64,000 nucleotides of DNA. It comes from Pantoea nemavictus. Its GTDB lineage: Bacteria > Pseudomonadota > Gammaproteobacteria > Enterobacterales > Enterobacteriaceae. Position numbers and translations under genes: made by a program. Positions 26,177-33,766 of this stretch are shown one piece after another; positions within the stretch are counted from its first letter, which is position 1; every line of letters begins with the position of its first letter. Under the pieces are notes generated by a model, which worked only from the letters and a program-made list of their open reading frames with translations, did not search any database and was not told where the DNA came from. The stretch spans positions 3,844,001 to 3,908,000 of the forward strand of contig NZ_JBBGZW010000001.1 of assembly GCF_037479095.1 (NCBI RefSeq), in the 5' to 3' direction.

Positions 26177-26375
26177 ACGCTCTCCGGATGTTATTACGCT
26201 GTGGCGATGATAGGGCCTGAATATCGCATTGGCATGCGCGTAATTCAAGAGGGGGATAAACAACGTGAAACGAAATAAGTGATGTTATTAACACTCGGCA
26301 TTGGCGGATAATAAGCCATCATCAGTTATTACTGACCCTACGCGAATAAGCGCAGCGAGAGCCAGAATGAGTCGA

Positions 26376-27638
26376 CTATTTCGCCACAGGCAGATCCGCC
26401 AGTCGGGTGGTATACGCGGGTGATAGCATCTCGCGCTTCATTGACCAGGGCTTTTGAATCCCTTGCCCGGCAAACCATAACGCACCGCGCTGGTGGGCAT
26501 TCATCTTGTCGATCAGCGCCATCAGTTGCTCACTATTATGACGCGGCTGATAATCGGCAAACAGGTCAAACTGCGCGACACCATCGCTAAAGAAATCGCC
26601 CAGCATGACGCCGCCTTTCATATAACGCTTACCGGGGATCCAGATGCGATCTAAACAGTTGAGCGTTGCCTGAATAATGTCACGGCTGTCTGCGGTAGGT
26701 GTAATCAATGTCTGACTGGCCGCATTGGCGTAATAGGGATGATGCGGATCGTGCGGGCTGGTGCGAATAAAAGTGCCAATATGCCGACAATATTGCCGCT
26801 CGCTGCGTAGTTTCTCTGCGGCACGTGCGGCGTAATTAGCGATAGCTTCGCGCATGTCATGATATTCGGTGATGCGGTCACCAAAGGAGCGCGAGCACAG
26901 AATATTTTGACGATTGGGAATCACCTCTTCAAACGCCAGGCAAGCCTCGCCACATAATTCACGCACCGTGCGCTCCAGCACTACACCGAAATGTTTACGG
27001 ATCAGTGCCGTGGGGGTTTCAGCGAGCTGCAGCGCGGTATTAATGCCCATCAGATTGAGCTTTTTTGATAAGCGTCGGCCAACGCCCCACACCTCTTCAA
27101 CCTTGACCAGTTTCATCAACTCACGCTGGCGGTGCGGCAGGGAAAGATCCATCACATTCTCAGCTTTGGTCCAGCGCTTAGCGGCCCAGTTGGCCAGCTT
27201 GGCGAGCGTTTTCGTCGGCGCGATACCGACGCCCACGCGCAAGTGGGTGTCCTGATAGATGCGATCGCGAATGTCACGGCCTAACTGGTCAAACGTCATG
27301 CAAGCGTCGATGCCAGTGACATCGACAAAGGCCTCATCAATCGAGTACTCATCCACGCGCGTTGATATCAGCGCCAGCGTCTCCATCACGCGCCGCGACA
27401 TATCGCCATACAGCGCATAATTCGATGAGAACACCACCACCTTGTGGCGCATTAACTCTTCGCGATGTTTAAAGTAGGGCGCACCCATTTTGATGCCGAG
27501 TGCTTTAGCTTCCCGGCTGAGGGAAATAATGCAGCCGTCGTTGTTCGACAGCACCACAATCGGTTTACCACGCAGGTCCGGGCGAAATACCGTTTCGCAG
27601 CTGGCGTAAAACGCGTTCACATCCACTAAGGCGAACAT
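26376..27638 (-). CDS. umuC: DNA polymerase V catalytic subunit UmuC
   Basis: Y-family translesion polymerase, 420 residues as in E. coli. The metal-binding motifs are present: DVNAFYASCE at the N-terminus and SIDEAFVDV with its Asp-Glu pair. The GVGIAPTKTLAKLAN and VWGVGRR segments mark the palm and HhH regions. With cleaved UmuD it forms Pol V for SOS mutagenesis. Its ATG overlaps the umuD stop by one base (TAATG), so synthesis is coupled to umuD, under the LexA box at 28082-28097. Confidence 0.96.
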   Translation of the reverse strand: MFALVDVNAFYASCETVFRPDLRGKPIVVLSNNDGCIISLSREAKALGIKMGAPYFKHREELMRHKVVVFSSNYALYGDMSRRVMETLALISTRVDEYSIDEAFVDVTGIDACMTFDQLGRDIRDRIYQDTHLRVGVGIAPTKTLAKLANWAAKRWTKAENVMDLSLPHRQRELMKLVKVEEVWGVGRRLSKKLNLMGINTALQLAETPTALIRKHFGVVLERTVRELCGEACLAFEEVIPNRQNILCSRSFGDRITEYHDMREAIANYAARAAEKLRSERQYCRHIGTFIRTSPHDPHHPYYANAASQTLITPTADSRDIIQATLNCLDRIWIPGKRYMKGGVMLGDFFSDGVAQFDLFADYQPRHNSEQLMALIDKMNAHQRGALWFAGQGIQKPWSMKREMLSPAYTTRLADLPVAK

Positions 27639-28060
27639 TAGCGGCCTATGGTTTTAATCACGTGTTTAACGATGCCGAAGACTTCGAACTCATCAGCGTC
27701 AGGAATAGCAATAATCGCATGGGCGGGATTCATCGGTTTGAGGTGCAGCTCAGGCTGCAACATCAGCTGTTTCACGGTGAACTCACCGGAAAGCGAGGCA
27801 ACCACAATGTCACCGTGTTTGGGCTTAAGAGAGCTGTCCACAACCAGCATGTCACCTTCATTAATCCCACCGTCGATCATCGAGTCACCGCTGACCCGAA
27901 TGAAGTAGGTTGAGCTGGGATGCTCGACTAGGAAATTATTGAGATCGATGCGTTGTTCAACGTAGTCCTGAGCTGGCGACGGAAAGCCGCAGGGCACGCG
28001 GCTAATGAACAAGGGTAACGCTAAAATGGCGCGGATCTCCGCGGGCTGATAAAACTGCAT
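27638..28060 (-). CDS. umuD: Pol V accessory subunit / SOS protease-like UmuD
   Basis: 140 residues. The self-cleavage site Cys24-Gly25 (RVPCGFPSP), nucleophile Ser60 (SGDSMIDGG) and Lys97 (FTVKQL) sit at exactly the E. coli positions. RecA-stimulated cleavage yields UmuD', which joins UmuC. It is the first gene of the umuDC operon, 22 bp downstream of a consensus LexA box. Confidence 0.97.
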   Translation of the reverse strand: MQFYQPAEIRAILALPLFISRVPCGFPSPAQDYVEQRIDLNNFLVEHPSSTYFIRVSGDSMIDGGINEGDMLVVDSSLKPKHGDIVVASLSGEFTVKQLMLQPELHLKPMNPAHAIIAIPDADEFEVFGIVKHVIKTIGR

Positions 28061-28081
28061 GGCTGCGATCTCAAATTATTA

Positions 28082-28097
28082 CTGTATGTGTATACAG
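28082..28097 (-). promoter_or_regulatory. LexA (SOS) box of umuDC
   Basis: CTGTATGTGTATACAG fits CTGT-N8-ACAG perfectly with an AT-rich centre, 22 bp upstream of the umuD start. Confidence 0.93.
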
Positions 28098-28232
28098 TAA
28101 TATCGATTAACGGGATTGATCAAGTCAGAAGCGGGCAGGATTTGTAAAGCGGTTGGCAGCAAAGGAAATTTATTTTGTAGGGAAGTCCACGACTTGCTCG
28201 TGCTGGCGCAAGTCGTGGGTGCAACATGCGGC

Positions 28233-28745
28233 TTAAATCATCATCCCCAGAATCTGCAGCGTGCTCTGCTGCGAGGCGGTGATAAACGGAATATCTTTGA
28301 TGTGCTGCATGCCGAAGGCTTCATAGAATTTTCGCGCGCGGACGTTATCGCCTAATACTTCCAGCCACAAATAGCCTTCACGCTTATCCCGCGCCTCATT
28401 GATGATGCTCTCGAACATCCATCTGCCGTAGTTTTTGCCGGTCTCTTCGGGATTGAGATACAGCTTATTCAGCAGCGCGCCGCTCATGCCTGAATCGGGT
28501 ACCGGCGTGTTCCAGGTGACTTTGGCAAAACCAATCGGCTTGTCCGTCTCGGCGATCAGCCAGCTCTCATTCGGGGCCGCGAGGCTGCTGTTGAGCTCCG
28601 CAAGGCCATACTCTTTATCGATAAAGGCATCCAGTTCTTCTGCGGAAACCCACATATGTTTAAAATGCGCGCTGTAGGTCATGCGGCCCAGCTGATGCAG
28701 CAGCTCTGCATCCTCTGCCTGCGCTTTGCGTATGGTGAACTCCAT
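28233..28745 (-). CDS. GNAT-family N-acetyltransferase
   Basis: 170 residues from ATG 28745, with AAGGA about 9 nt upstream. The acetyl-CoA-binding region is LNKLYLNPEETGKNYGRWMFESI (motif A, with a KNYG variant of the Q/RxxGxG loop) followed by YLWLEVLGDNVRARKFYEAFGM (motif B). Acceptor substrate unknown; the protein could modify a metabolite or another protein. A much longer frame upstream lacks start signals. Stands alone between umuDC and the YmgA-like gene. Confidence 0.82.
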   Translation of the reverse strand: MEFTIRKAQAEDAELLHQLGRMTYSAHFKHMWVSAEELDAFIDKEYGLAELNSSLAAPNESWLIAETDKPIGFAKVTWNTPVPDSGMSGALLNKLYLNPEETGKNYGRWMFESIINEARDKREGYLWLEVLGDNVRARKFYEAFGMQHIKDIPFITASQQSTLQILGMMI

Positions 28746-29026
28746 GCCCGATATCCTTGCTGAATTCTGGTTATTGACCACTGCATCGGCCGCCGCATAG
28801 GCAGCTGAAGGGCACTCACCATAGCGTGTTAGTAACAAAAACCCAAGATAACCAGCGATTTCTGTTAACAATTTCGCGCGGCGGCATGGCCGGTCTTTAC
28901 CCTGGTTAGCAATCTATCGATAATGCACCGGGGTCGTTGCAGGCCGCGCGTGCCAAGGCGAACCGCCGATGATCTATAGTTAACACTGAGAACCAAGCGT
29001 AAGCCCATATTCTCAGGAGGTAGAGG

Positions 29027-29305
29027 ATGTCAGATTCACAACCAAAAATTATCGGCGAAGCGGCCTATGCGCTGCTGGTGCGCCGTGAGGAAGTTAACGT
29101 CTCTTCATTGCTCACTGAACTCGCACGCATGGCTGAAAAAGCAAAAAACGCGCAGCAACAGCAGCGTATCGCCAGCGCCCAACAGTGGTTGCTGACGCAC
29201 CGCCAACCAGCAGGCAGCGATAATCGTGCCCATTCAGCGTTACGCGGACTGAGTCGTCAGGAAGGTAGCGTCAGAATGCCGTCAGCGGATGCAGACGATA
29301 GCTGA
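29027..29305 (+). CDS. YmgA-like small connector protein (first paralogue)
   Basis: 92 residues, strong AGGAGGTAG upstream. The N-terminal half (KIIGEAAYALLVRREEVNVSSLLTELARMAEKA) parallels the second YmgA-like protein at 29941 (EIIGEAALVLLQQAGPVNTQALIDQLMRMKEQ), so the two are paralogues. E. coli YmgA is a small protein of the ycgZ-ymgABC operon that feeds into the Rcs phosphorelay and biofilm control. The C-terminal 40 residues are polar and differ. It lies outside the ycgZ operon, about 200 bp upstream. Confidence 0.65.
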   Translation: MSDSQPKIIGEAAYALLVRREEVNVSSLLTELARMAEKAKNAQQQQRIASAQQWLLTHRQPAGSDNRAHSALRGLSRQEGSVRMPSADADDS

Positions 29306-29450
29306 TCAAACGTGGCTCATGCGTCGATGCCTTTCGGCGCTGAGCTCACGAATTTGGAAATAAAAGGTTTCCAATTATCCTAATTCGCGCCAGTTAGCAC
29401 TTTTTGCAACAAATCCTACCGTATAAGTTCAGTAAGCTTTTTGTACAGCT

Positions 29451-29478
29451 TTAGATTTTCCTGTACAACTTTCCTTAG
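29451..29478. promoter_or_regulatory. Candidate BluR-like (MerR-type) operator of ycgZ
   Basis: Perfect inverted repeat TTGTACAG (29451-29458) and CTGTACAA (29471-29478) with 12 bp between, 38 bp upstream of ycgZ. In E. coli ycgZ-ymgABC is repressed by the MerR-like BluR. A matching palindrome GTTGTACAAC lies at 29782-29791 between ycgZ and ymgA. The link to BluR is inference. Confidence 0.55.
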
Positions 29479-29516
29479 GTCGGGTGACCTAACATTTTAC
29501 TTTATTGGGGTCAATT

Positions 29517-29762
29517 ATGCGTCAGAACGGATACACGCCGAGTTCAGTCGAGGCCATTGCCAACTATTTCAGCAAAGCATCTCTGCCATCGCAGCAGGAA
29601 ACGCTGGGCCAGATCGTGGTTGAAATCTTACGCGAAGGACGTAATCTCAACCGTAAATCACTGTGCACCAAGCTGCTACGCAGACTCGAATTGGCCGCCA
29701 ATGCGGAAGAAGAGCATCACTATCATCAGCTGATCGGCTTGTTATTCGAACGCGAAAGCTGA
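29517..29762 (+). CDS. ycgZ: Connector protein YcgZ
   Basis: 81 residues, closely resembling E. coli YcgZ: conserved stretches include ANYFSKASLPSQQETLGQIV and LNRKSLCTKLLRRLE. In E. coli the ycgZ-ymgA-ymgB operon, released by the BluF/BluR blue-light and cold-responsive switch, signals through Rcs to lower curli and raise colanic acid. ATG 29517 is preferred over an upstream TTG. It is followed by ymgA- and ariR-like genes in the E. coli order, though with wide gaps (178 and 65 bp). No bluF or bluR is in the window. Confidence 0.88.
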   Translation: MRQNGYTPSSVEAIANYFSKASLPSQQETLGQIVVEILREGRNLNRKSLCTKLLRRLELAANAEEEHHYHQLIGLLFERES

Positions 29763-29781
29763 GAGCAGGTTTAACGTCCAG

Positions 29782-29791
29782 GTTGTACAAC
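29782..29791. promoter_or_regulatory. Palindrome GTTGTACAAC between ycgZ and ymgA
   Basis: Perfect 10-bp palindrome sharing the TTGTACA core of the ycgZ operator candidate. It may give the ymgA-like gene its own control. Confidence 0.4.
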
Positions 29792-29940
29792 TATAAGACT
29801 TTACTCTGATAACGCACTGCTTCATGCATGACCTGTGACGGGCTGTACTGCGCTACATTTCTCCGGTAGCGCATCCATTCTGCCGTAGTTCCCGGTCCGG
29901 GGCGAAGCGGCGTTCAGAGATTCGTTATGAATAATTCGTT

Positions 29941-30231
29941 ATGAATAGAAGTGAACACCAGAAATTAATCGATGAGATTATTGGGGAAGCGGCATTGGTG
30001 CTGTTGCAGCAGGCGGGCCCCGTTAATACTCAGGCGTTGATCGACCAACTCATGCGCATGAAAGAGCAGAGTAGCGATAACGATCGGCGTGAGGCCATTA
30101 TTGCCGCCATTACCGATGTGCGCACCAGTATTTCGGCTGGCAAGAAACGGCGGGAAGAGCAGCCGGAAAGAGACAACGTTCTGCAGTTGTTTGGCAATAA
30201 AGAACAGTCTGGCAGCAATCGCAAACATTGA
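29941..30231 (+). CDS. ymgA: YmgA-like connector protein (second paralogue)
   Basis: 96 residues in the YmgA position of the operon. The N-terminal 60 residues (IDEIIGEAALVLLQQ, ALIDQLMRM, REAIIAAITDVRTSIS) follow the E. coli YmgA pattern; the C-terminal tail is lysine/arginine-rich. Its start is preceded by a 14-bp tandem duplication (29920-29947) which creates a five-codon mini-frame whose TGA overlaps this ATG. Likely role: input into Rcs signalling and biofilm control. Confidence 0.72.
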   Translation: MNRSEHQKLIDEIIGEAALVLLQQAGPVNTQALIDQLMRMKEQSSDNDRREAIIAAITDVRTSISAGKKRREEQPERDNVLQLFGNKEQSGSNRKH

Positions 30232-30296
30232 CCGATTGTGGCTCGCGTTTAGTGAAGATAATTTGAATGTATCGCTATCAGTACGGGACTGGAATC

Positions 30297-30563
30297 ATGC
30301 CGGAAAATCACGACCTCTATTCTGCGCTGCCTGACACCGAGTTGGCAGAGCATTTTCGCAATGCAGACAGCACGTTAAGAAACGAAGCTGCCGTATTGGA
30401 CAAGGTTATCCGCCACGTGCTGGCAACGGAAGGACGCGTCAGTAATAAAGCCATTATTCTCTGCCTGATTATGGCGCTGGAAACCGCAGAGGGAAGTGCT
30501 GAGGCAGATATCCTGCGCAGAACGCTGGAAATTGTAGTGGGCTATACGCCAGACGACGCCTGA
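30297..30563 (+). CDS. ariR: Biofilm regulator AriR/YmgB family
   Basis: 88 residues, the E. coli AriR length. From ATG 30297 the protein aligns end to end with AriR: a leading ALPDTELAEHFRNAD, then AVLDKVI and the terminal ADILRRTLEIVVGYTPDD close to the E. coli TLEIVLRYTADD. AriR is a small helical dimer affecting biofilm, acid resistance and indole/H2S-related responses. An in-frame ATG 30 bp upstream would add residues without a counterpart. It is the last gene of the ycgZ operon. Confidence 0.85.
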   Translation: MPENHDLYSALPDTELAEHFRNADSTLRNEAAVLDKVIRHVLATEGRVSNKAIILCLIMALETAEGSAEADILRRTLEIVVGYTPDDA

Positions 30564-30599
30564 CAATTCATCGTGTCCCCCAGCTCATTGGGGGGCACG

Positions 30600-30800
30600 T
30601 TAGTGCATCAAATCTGCCAGTAATCGCATCGCGGCATCGCAAAGATGTCGAAACTCCTCATCGTTAGTTCCCAACTTCATGACATGCAATGACAACGAAA
30701 TATCGTGCGCCTTAAATACCCGCTCTTCCCTGATAAATTCCGCCACCGCGATACCAATTAGCGCATACAGATCCGATGTTGGACGGCTTTCATCTCTCAC
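30600..30800 (-). CDS. Small protein with LexA-like box; possible AriR relative
   Basis: 66 residues from a GTG start at 30800, chosen because GGAGGTG precedes it and because a LexA-like box sits just upstream. The product (start MRDESRPTSDLYALIGIA) is a small two-helix protein; LYALIGIAVAEFI and AHDISLSLHVMKL run parallel to the AriR pattern, so it may be a distant AriR/YmgB-family member. It converges with ariR. If the box works, this is a DNA-damage-inducible small protein beside a biofilm operon. Function unknown. Confidence 0.6.
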   Translation of the reverse strand: MRDESRPTSDLYALIGIAVAEFIREERVFKAHDISLSLHVMKLGTNDEEFRHLCDAAMRLLADLMH

Positions 30801-30814
30801 GTCACCTCCGATAC

Positions 30815-30830
30815 TTGTATGTATATACAG
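30815..30830 (-). promoter_or_regulatory. LexA-like box upstream of the 66-residue gene
   Basis: TTGTATGTATATACAG differs from CTGT-N8-ACAG at one position and has the alternating AT centre of strong boxes. It ends 14 bp from the GTG start. Confidence 0.65.
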
Positions 30831-30964
30831 TGTGACATGGCGAATAATCTGACGATATGTTTTTCGTGCGGTCGGTTTTATCCGCTGTAAATAAGCGAAG
30901 CGCAAAAGTGTCGATAGGTATTGATAAAGGTGAAGGTGATTCGGCGATATTTAGCGCCAGCCGT

Positions 30965-31222
30965 TTACTCTTTTTCCGCACTCACCAGCATGCGTTTCGA
31001 CCTGCCTAAATTAATTCTATGCAGCCACGTACGCAGCTGTTTAAGTTGCGCCTGCGGGGAAATATCATCGGCAACGCTGCAAATATAGAGCTGACTCTGG
31101 GTATGATTATTTGTGCCGGTGGCGTAGATTTCGCTTTTATTATCACGCTGTTGTAGCATTATTTCCGTGAAGTGCAAGTCTTTCCACAGATGTAGAATGG
31201 CTTCGAACTTTTTAAAGTCCAT
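30965..31222 (-). CDS. Hypothetical small protein
   Basis: 85 residues starting MDFKKFEAILHLWKDLHFTE, with AGGAC 7 nt upstream of the ATG. No signal peptide or membrane segment; mixed composition with a basic C-terminus (RINLGRSKRML). I do not recognise it. The codon content and ribosome-binding site support it moderately. It stands between the LexA-box gene and the unknown membrane protein, all on the minus strand. Confidence 0.55.
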   Translation of the reverse strand: MDFKKFEAILHLWKDLHFTEIMLQQRDNKSEIYATGTNNHTQSQLYICSVADDISPQAQLKQLRTWLHRINLGRSKRMLVSAEKE

Positions 31223-31367
31223 AGAGGTGTCCTGATTATTTTATCGTGTTATGGCGTATTGCTGGCCTAATGCAACATACCGTCATCAAGGCATTAAGCC
31301 AGCATCTTTGGACGTGGTAATGGGTAAGTGTTTAATGCTCGCTGTCAGCGCATGACAGCGAATTCAT

Positions 31368-32177
31368 TTAGGGATAGTCGCTTTTTGCCACGGACTTGCG
31401 AGTCCATTTGCGTTTATTCCCGCTTTGCTTACCCATCGCTAATGCGCTGGCGCTGGCGGGATCAAACAGCGACAAACTTTCAATCTGATGCACCATAATC
31501 ACTTTACGAAACTCCAGGGCGCTTTTTGGCGTGGAGGAGAAATCAATATTGTGATTGTGGTACCACTGGCTGTAATTATGCTCAATCGCCAAATTCAGCG
31601 TGCGCGCATCGCGGTAGCCGCTCAACATCGGAATCAGCACGATATTGGCGGTGTTGGCATATTCAAATGTCGCTGCATGGATCATACCGATATAAATGCG
31701 CTTAGATTTCAGCGTCACCCAGGCTAATTCGCCTTCCTCCATGCACTGCAGTAACAACTGCTCAATGCCATTCGAGCGCGAAAGACGCTGATAAAGCTCC
31801 TTACGGCCACCGGCGTTAAGCCGGGCGCTGACTGCCCAGTTGGAGCGATACATGCAGAATAGAATGGCAAAGGCCAGCATCATCACTACCGGCGCCTGGA
31901 TACCTAAAAAACTCCAGGTCATGAAATCGACGTTCCAGTGCACGTTCTCTGCGGAGGTCAGCGCAAACGCATTGTTCACACCTGATGCGATAAGCAAGAT
32001 TAACCAGATGATGGCGGTGGTTAGCACGCCTTGCAGCACAAAAATACAGCCATATAAGGCAATAAGAAAATAGACATCCCAGCCAAAAGAGCGTTTGATT
32101 TTTAAACGACTCGACATGTCGCGGCTGGTATACCAATAGCCACACACCATCATCACCATAAATATCGCCGTGCCCAT
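31368..32177 (-). CDS. Membrane protein of unknown function
   Basis: 269 residues. Three hydrophobic segments are visible: residues 1-15, about 35-65 and about 92-112. A cytoplasmic part of 150 residues follows (GIEQLLLQCMEEGELAWVTLKSKRIYIGMIH...), ending in a basic tail (GNKRKWTRKSVAK). I do not recognise it with confidence. Its ATG directly abuts the stop of the 65-residue gene upstream, so the two form a coupled pair. Confidence 0.7.
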   Translation of the reverse strand: MGTAIFMVMMVCGYWYTSRDMSSRLKIKRSFGWDVYFLIALYGCIFVLQGVLTTAIIWLILLIASGVNNAFALTSAENVHWNVDFMTWSFLGIQAPVVMMLAFAILFCMYRSNWAVSARLNAGGRKELYQRLSRSNGIEQLLLQCMEEGELAWVTLKSKRIYIGMIHAATFEYANTANIVLIPMLSGYRDARTLNLAIEHNYSQWYHNHNIDFSSTPKSALEFRKVIMVHQIESLSLFDPASASALAMGKQSGNKRKWTRKSVAKSDYP

Positions 32178-32375
32178 TTAAATATCCTTTAATGTGCTGA
32201 CATGATGGGCAAAATCGCGCTGTACTTCAGGACTCAATGGATTAACCGAAGCGTTACCATCTTCGTCAATAATAATTCTGTCACCTTCCTGAATCGACTC
32301 CTGAATGTCCTGACGGGTCATCACTTGCAGTAATGCCTCCGGGCTGCCGAACAGAGAAGCTAAAAAACCAAACAT
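32178..32375 (-). CDS. Small hypothetical protein coupled to the membrane protein
   Basis: 65 residues, MFGFLASLFGSPEALLQVMT at the N-terminus, then an acidic stretch (GDRIIIDEDGNASVNP). The first 12 residues are hydrophobic and may be an amphipathic membrane anchor. Its stop codon is immediately followed by the start of the 269-residue membrane protein gene. A likely ribosome-binding site (AAGGACC) lies upstream. Function unknown; probably works with its partner. Confidence 0.6.
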   Translation of the reverse strand: MFGFLASLFGSPEALLQVMTRQDIQESIQEGDRIIIDEDGNASVNPLSPEVQRDFAHHVSTLKDI

Positions 32376-32534
32376 ATTGGGTGGGTCCTTTTTTATTTAT
32401 ACCAACGTAAACTATGGCACATCCCTGCAATATTCAGCCGCGTAACTGAAGCTGGCAGTCACTTTCCGGATTAATCTGCCAGGAATATGCGCACGCGGCA
32501 GAAATATTTTCCATGCGTTATTTTTAGAGGGTGC

Positions 32535-32556
32535 GGGGCGCCATTTATGGCGACCC
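32535..32556. repeat. REP-like palindrome
   Basis: Copy of the GGTCGCCAT-TT-ATGGCGACC family with one changed arm base, located 20 bp downstream of the manganese catalase stop. It could also stabilise or end that transcript. Confidence 0.55.
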
Positions 32557-32576
32557 ACAGGTTTCAGCGTGGCGCA

Positions 32577-33455
32577 TTACTGATTGGTCAACGGATGTTT
32601 ACTGCCCGGTTCCGCGCCGGTAATCGGATTGACGTCGGGGTGTGAAGCGGTGCGCGCCGCCAGCGTGGCCAGATCGCTCTGCTGCTGCGCGGGCAAGGTA
32701 ACGCTGGCGAGTCCATCGCCGCCATCAACGGCCGGTTGCGGATCGGCAACGTAATCAAAGTTTTCATCCGAGTTCCAGCTGCCGCGAATATCGTCGCCCT
32801 CAGACATATTGTAATAAGTGTGCGCATACTTCTCGATCGGCGGCAGTTTGCCCGGCGGGAAGTTATTGCGGATGGAGTAGAGCGCTTTTTCAAACGACAG
32901 CTGGTGCGCCACTTCACGCGTCATCAGGAATCCCAGCGCATCCTTAACGCCAACGTCATCGGTAAGGTTGATAAGGCGCTCGTACAGAATCTTGGCGCGC
33001 GCTTCAGCAGCAACGTTTGAACGCAGATCCGCCGTCACTTCGCCGATGGTGTCGATATAGGCCGCGGTCCAGGGCACGCCAGCCGAGTTGGTCAGTGCCG
33101 GACCACCGCCATACAGAATCGAGGTGAGATGGCTGTCATTACCCGCGCCGGTAATGGAACGATAGAGATCGCCTTGCTCTTCGCTGCCTTCTGCCAGCGC
33201 CCCTTTCGCACCTTTATTTAACATGCCAACCAGCGAGCCGATAATTTCCAGATGGCTCAACTCCTCGGTAGCGATATCCATCAACATCTCACGACGACCC
33301 GCGTCGTCATCACTTAACCCCTGGGTGAAATAACGCATTGCTGCGGCCAGTTCACCCTGTGGGCCGCCAAACTGTTCCAGTAATAAATTGGCCAGGCCGA
33401 GATTGGGTTGATTAACGCGGACGGTAAATTGCAACTTTTTTACGTGTCGAAACAT
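32577..33455 (-). CDS. Manganese catalase family protein
   Basis: 292-residue four-helix ferritin-like enzyme that dismutates hydrogen peroxide with a di-manganese site. Ligand positions seen: Glu35 (GGPQGELAAAMRYF), Glu65 and His68 (ATEELSHLE), a glutamate in AAEARAKILYERL and a histidine in MTREVAHQLSFEKAL. The C-terminal 70 residues (after NFDYVADPQP) are polar and typical of the enterobacterial form. Likely cytoplasmic, non-heme peroxide defence. Single gene followed by a REP-like palindrome. The 33456-33766 upstream gap carries its promoter; no OxyR site was identified. Confidence 0.93.
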   Translation of the reverse strand: MFRHVKKLQFTVRVNQPNLGLANLLLEQFGGPQGELAAAMRYFTQGLSDDDAGRREMLMDIATEELSHLEIIGSLVGMLNKGAKGALAEGSEEQGDLYRSITGAGNDSHLTSILYGGGPALTNSAGVPWTAAYIDTIGEVTADLRSNVAAEARAKILYERLINLTDDVGVKDALGFLMTREVAHQLSFEKALYSIRNNFPPGKLPPIEKYAHTYYNMSEGDDIRGSWNSDENFDYVADPQPAVDGGDGLASVTLPAQQQSDLATLAARTASHPDVNPITGAEPGSKHPLTNQ

Positions 33456-33766
33456 AGCTCACCTCAAAAAAAGGAAAATACCAACGGAGAGAATGGATTT
33501 TGAATGTTTAAATTAATGACGATATGAAATGGAGGAGGGAAGGCGGGTAATGGACCTTTAACTCATCTACAGCGTGTCACATAATTAATACTACTCCGAC
33601 CAGCCGTTCCTGCAAGCGCACCGGGTGGGCTTAATTTACTATCTGTCGTTAAAATGAATAATATGCCGTAAGACGAACTCCTGGCATAAATTAAATAAAG
33701 GAAGGGGCGTTGTTTTAATACAATATTTGACGGGTCACCATGGATGGCGACCCGATTTATGCCTGA
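33456..33766. other. Gene-free interval upstream of the catalase gene
   Basis: About 310 AT-rich bases between the catalase start and the fucO stop. They must contain the catalase promoter. The REP-like palindrome at 33731-33754 lies close to the fucO end. No coding frame is supported. Confidence 0.6.
33731..33754. repeat. REP-like palindrome downstream of fucO
   Basis: CGGGTCACCAT-GG-ATGGCGACCCG: 11-bp arms with one mismatch, same family as the palindromes at 2197 and 32535. It sits 13 bp past the fucO stop. Confidence 0.6.

Noticed and set aside
30600..30905. Longer 101-residue version of the LexA-box gene
   Set aside because: It would put the LexA-like box and the Shine-Dalgarno inside the coding sequence; the GTG at 30800 is better placed.
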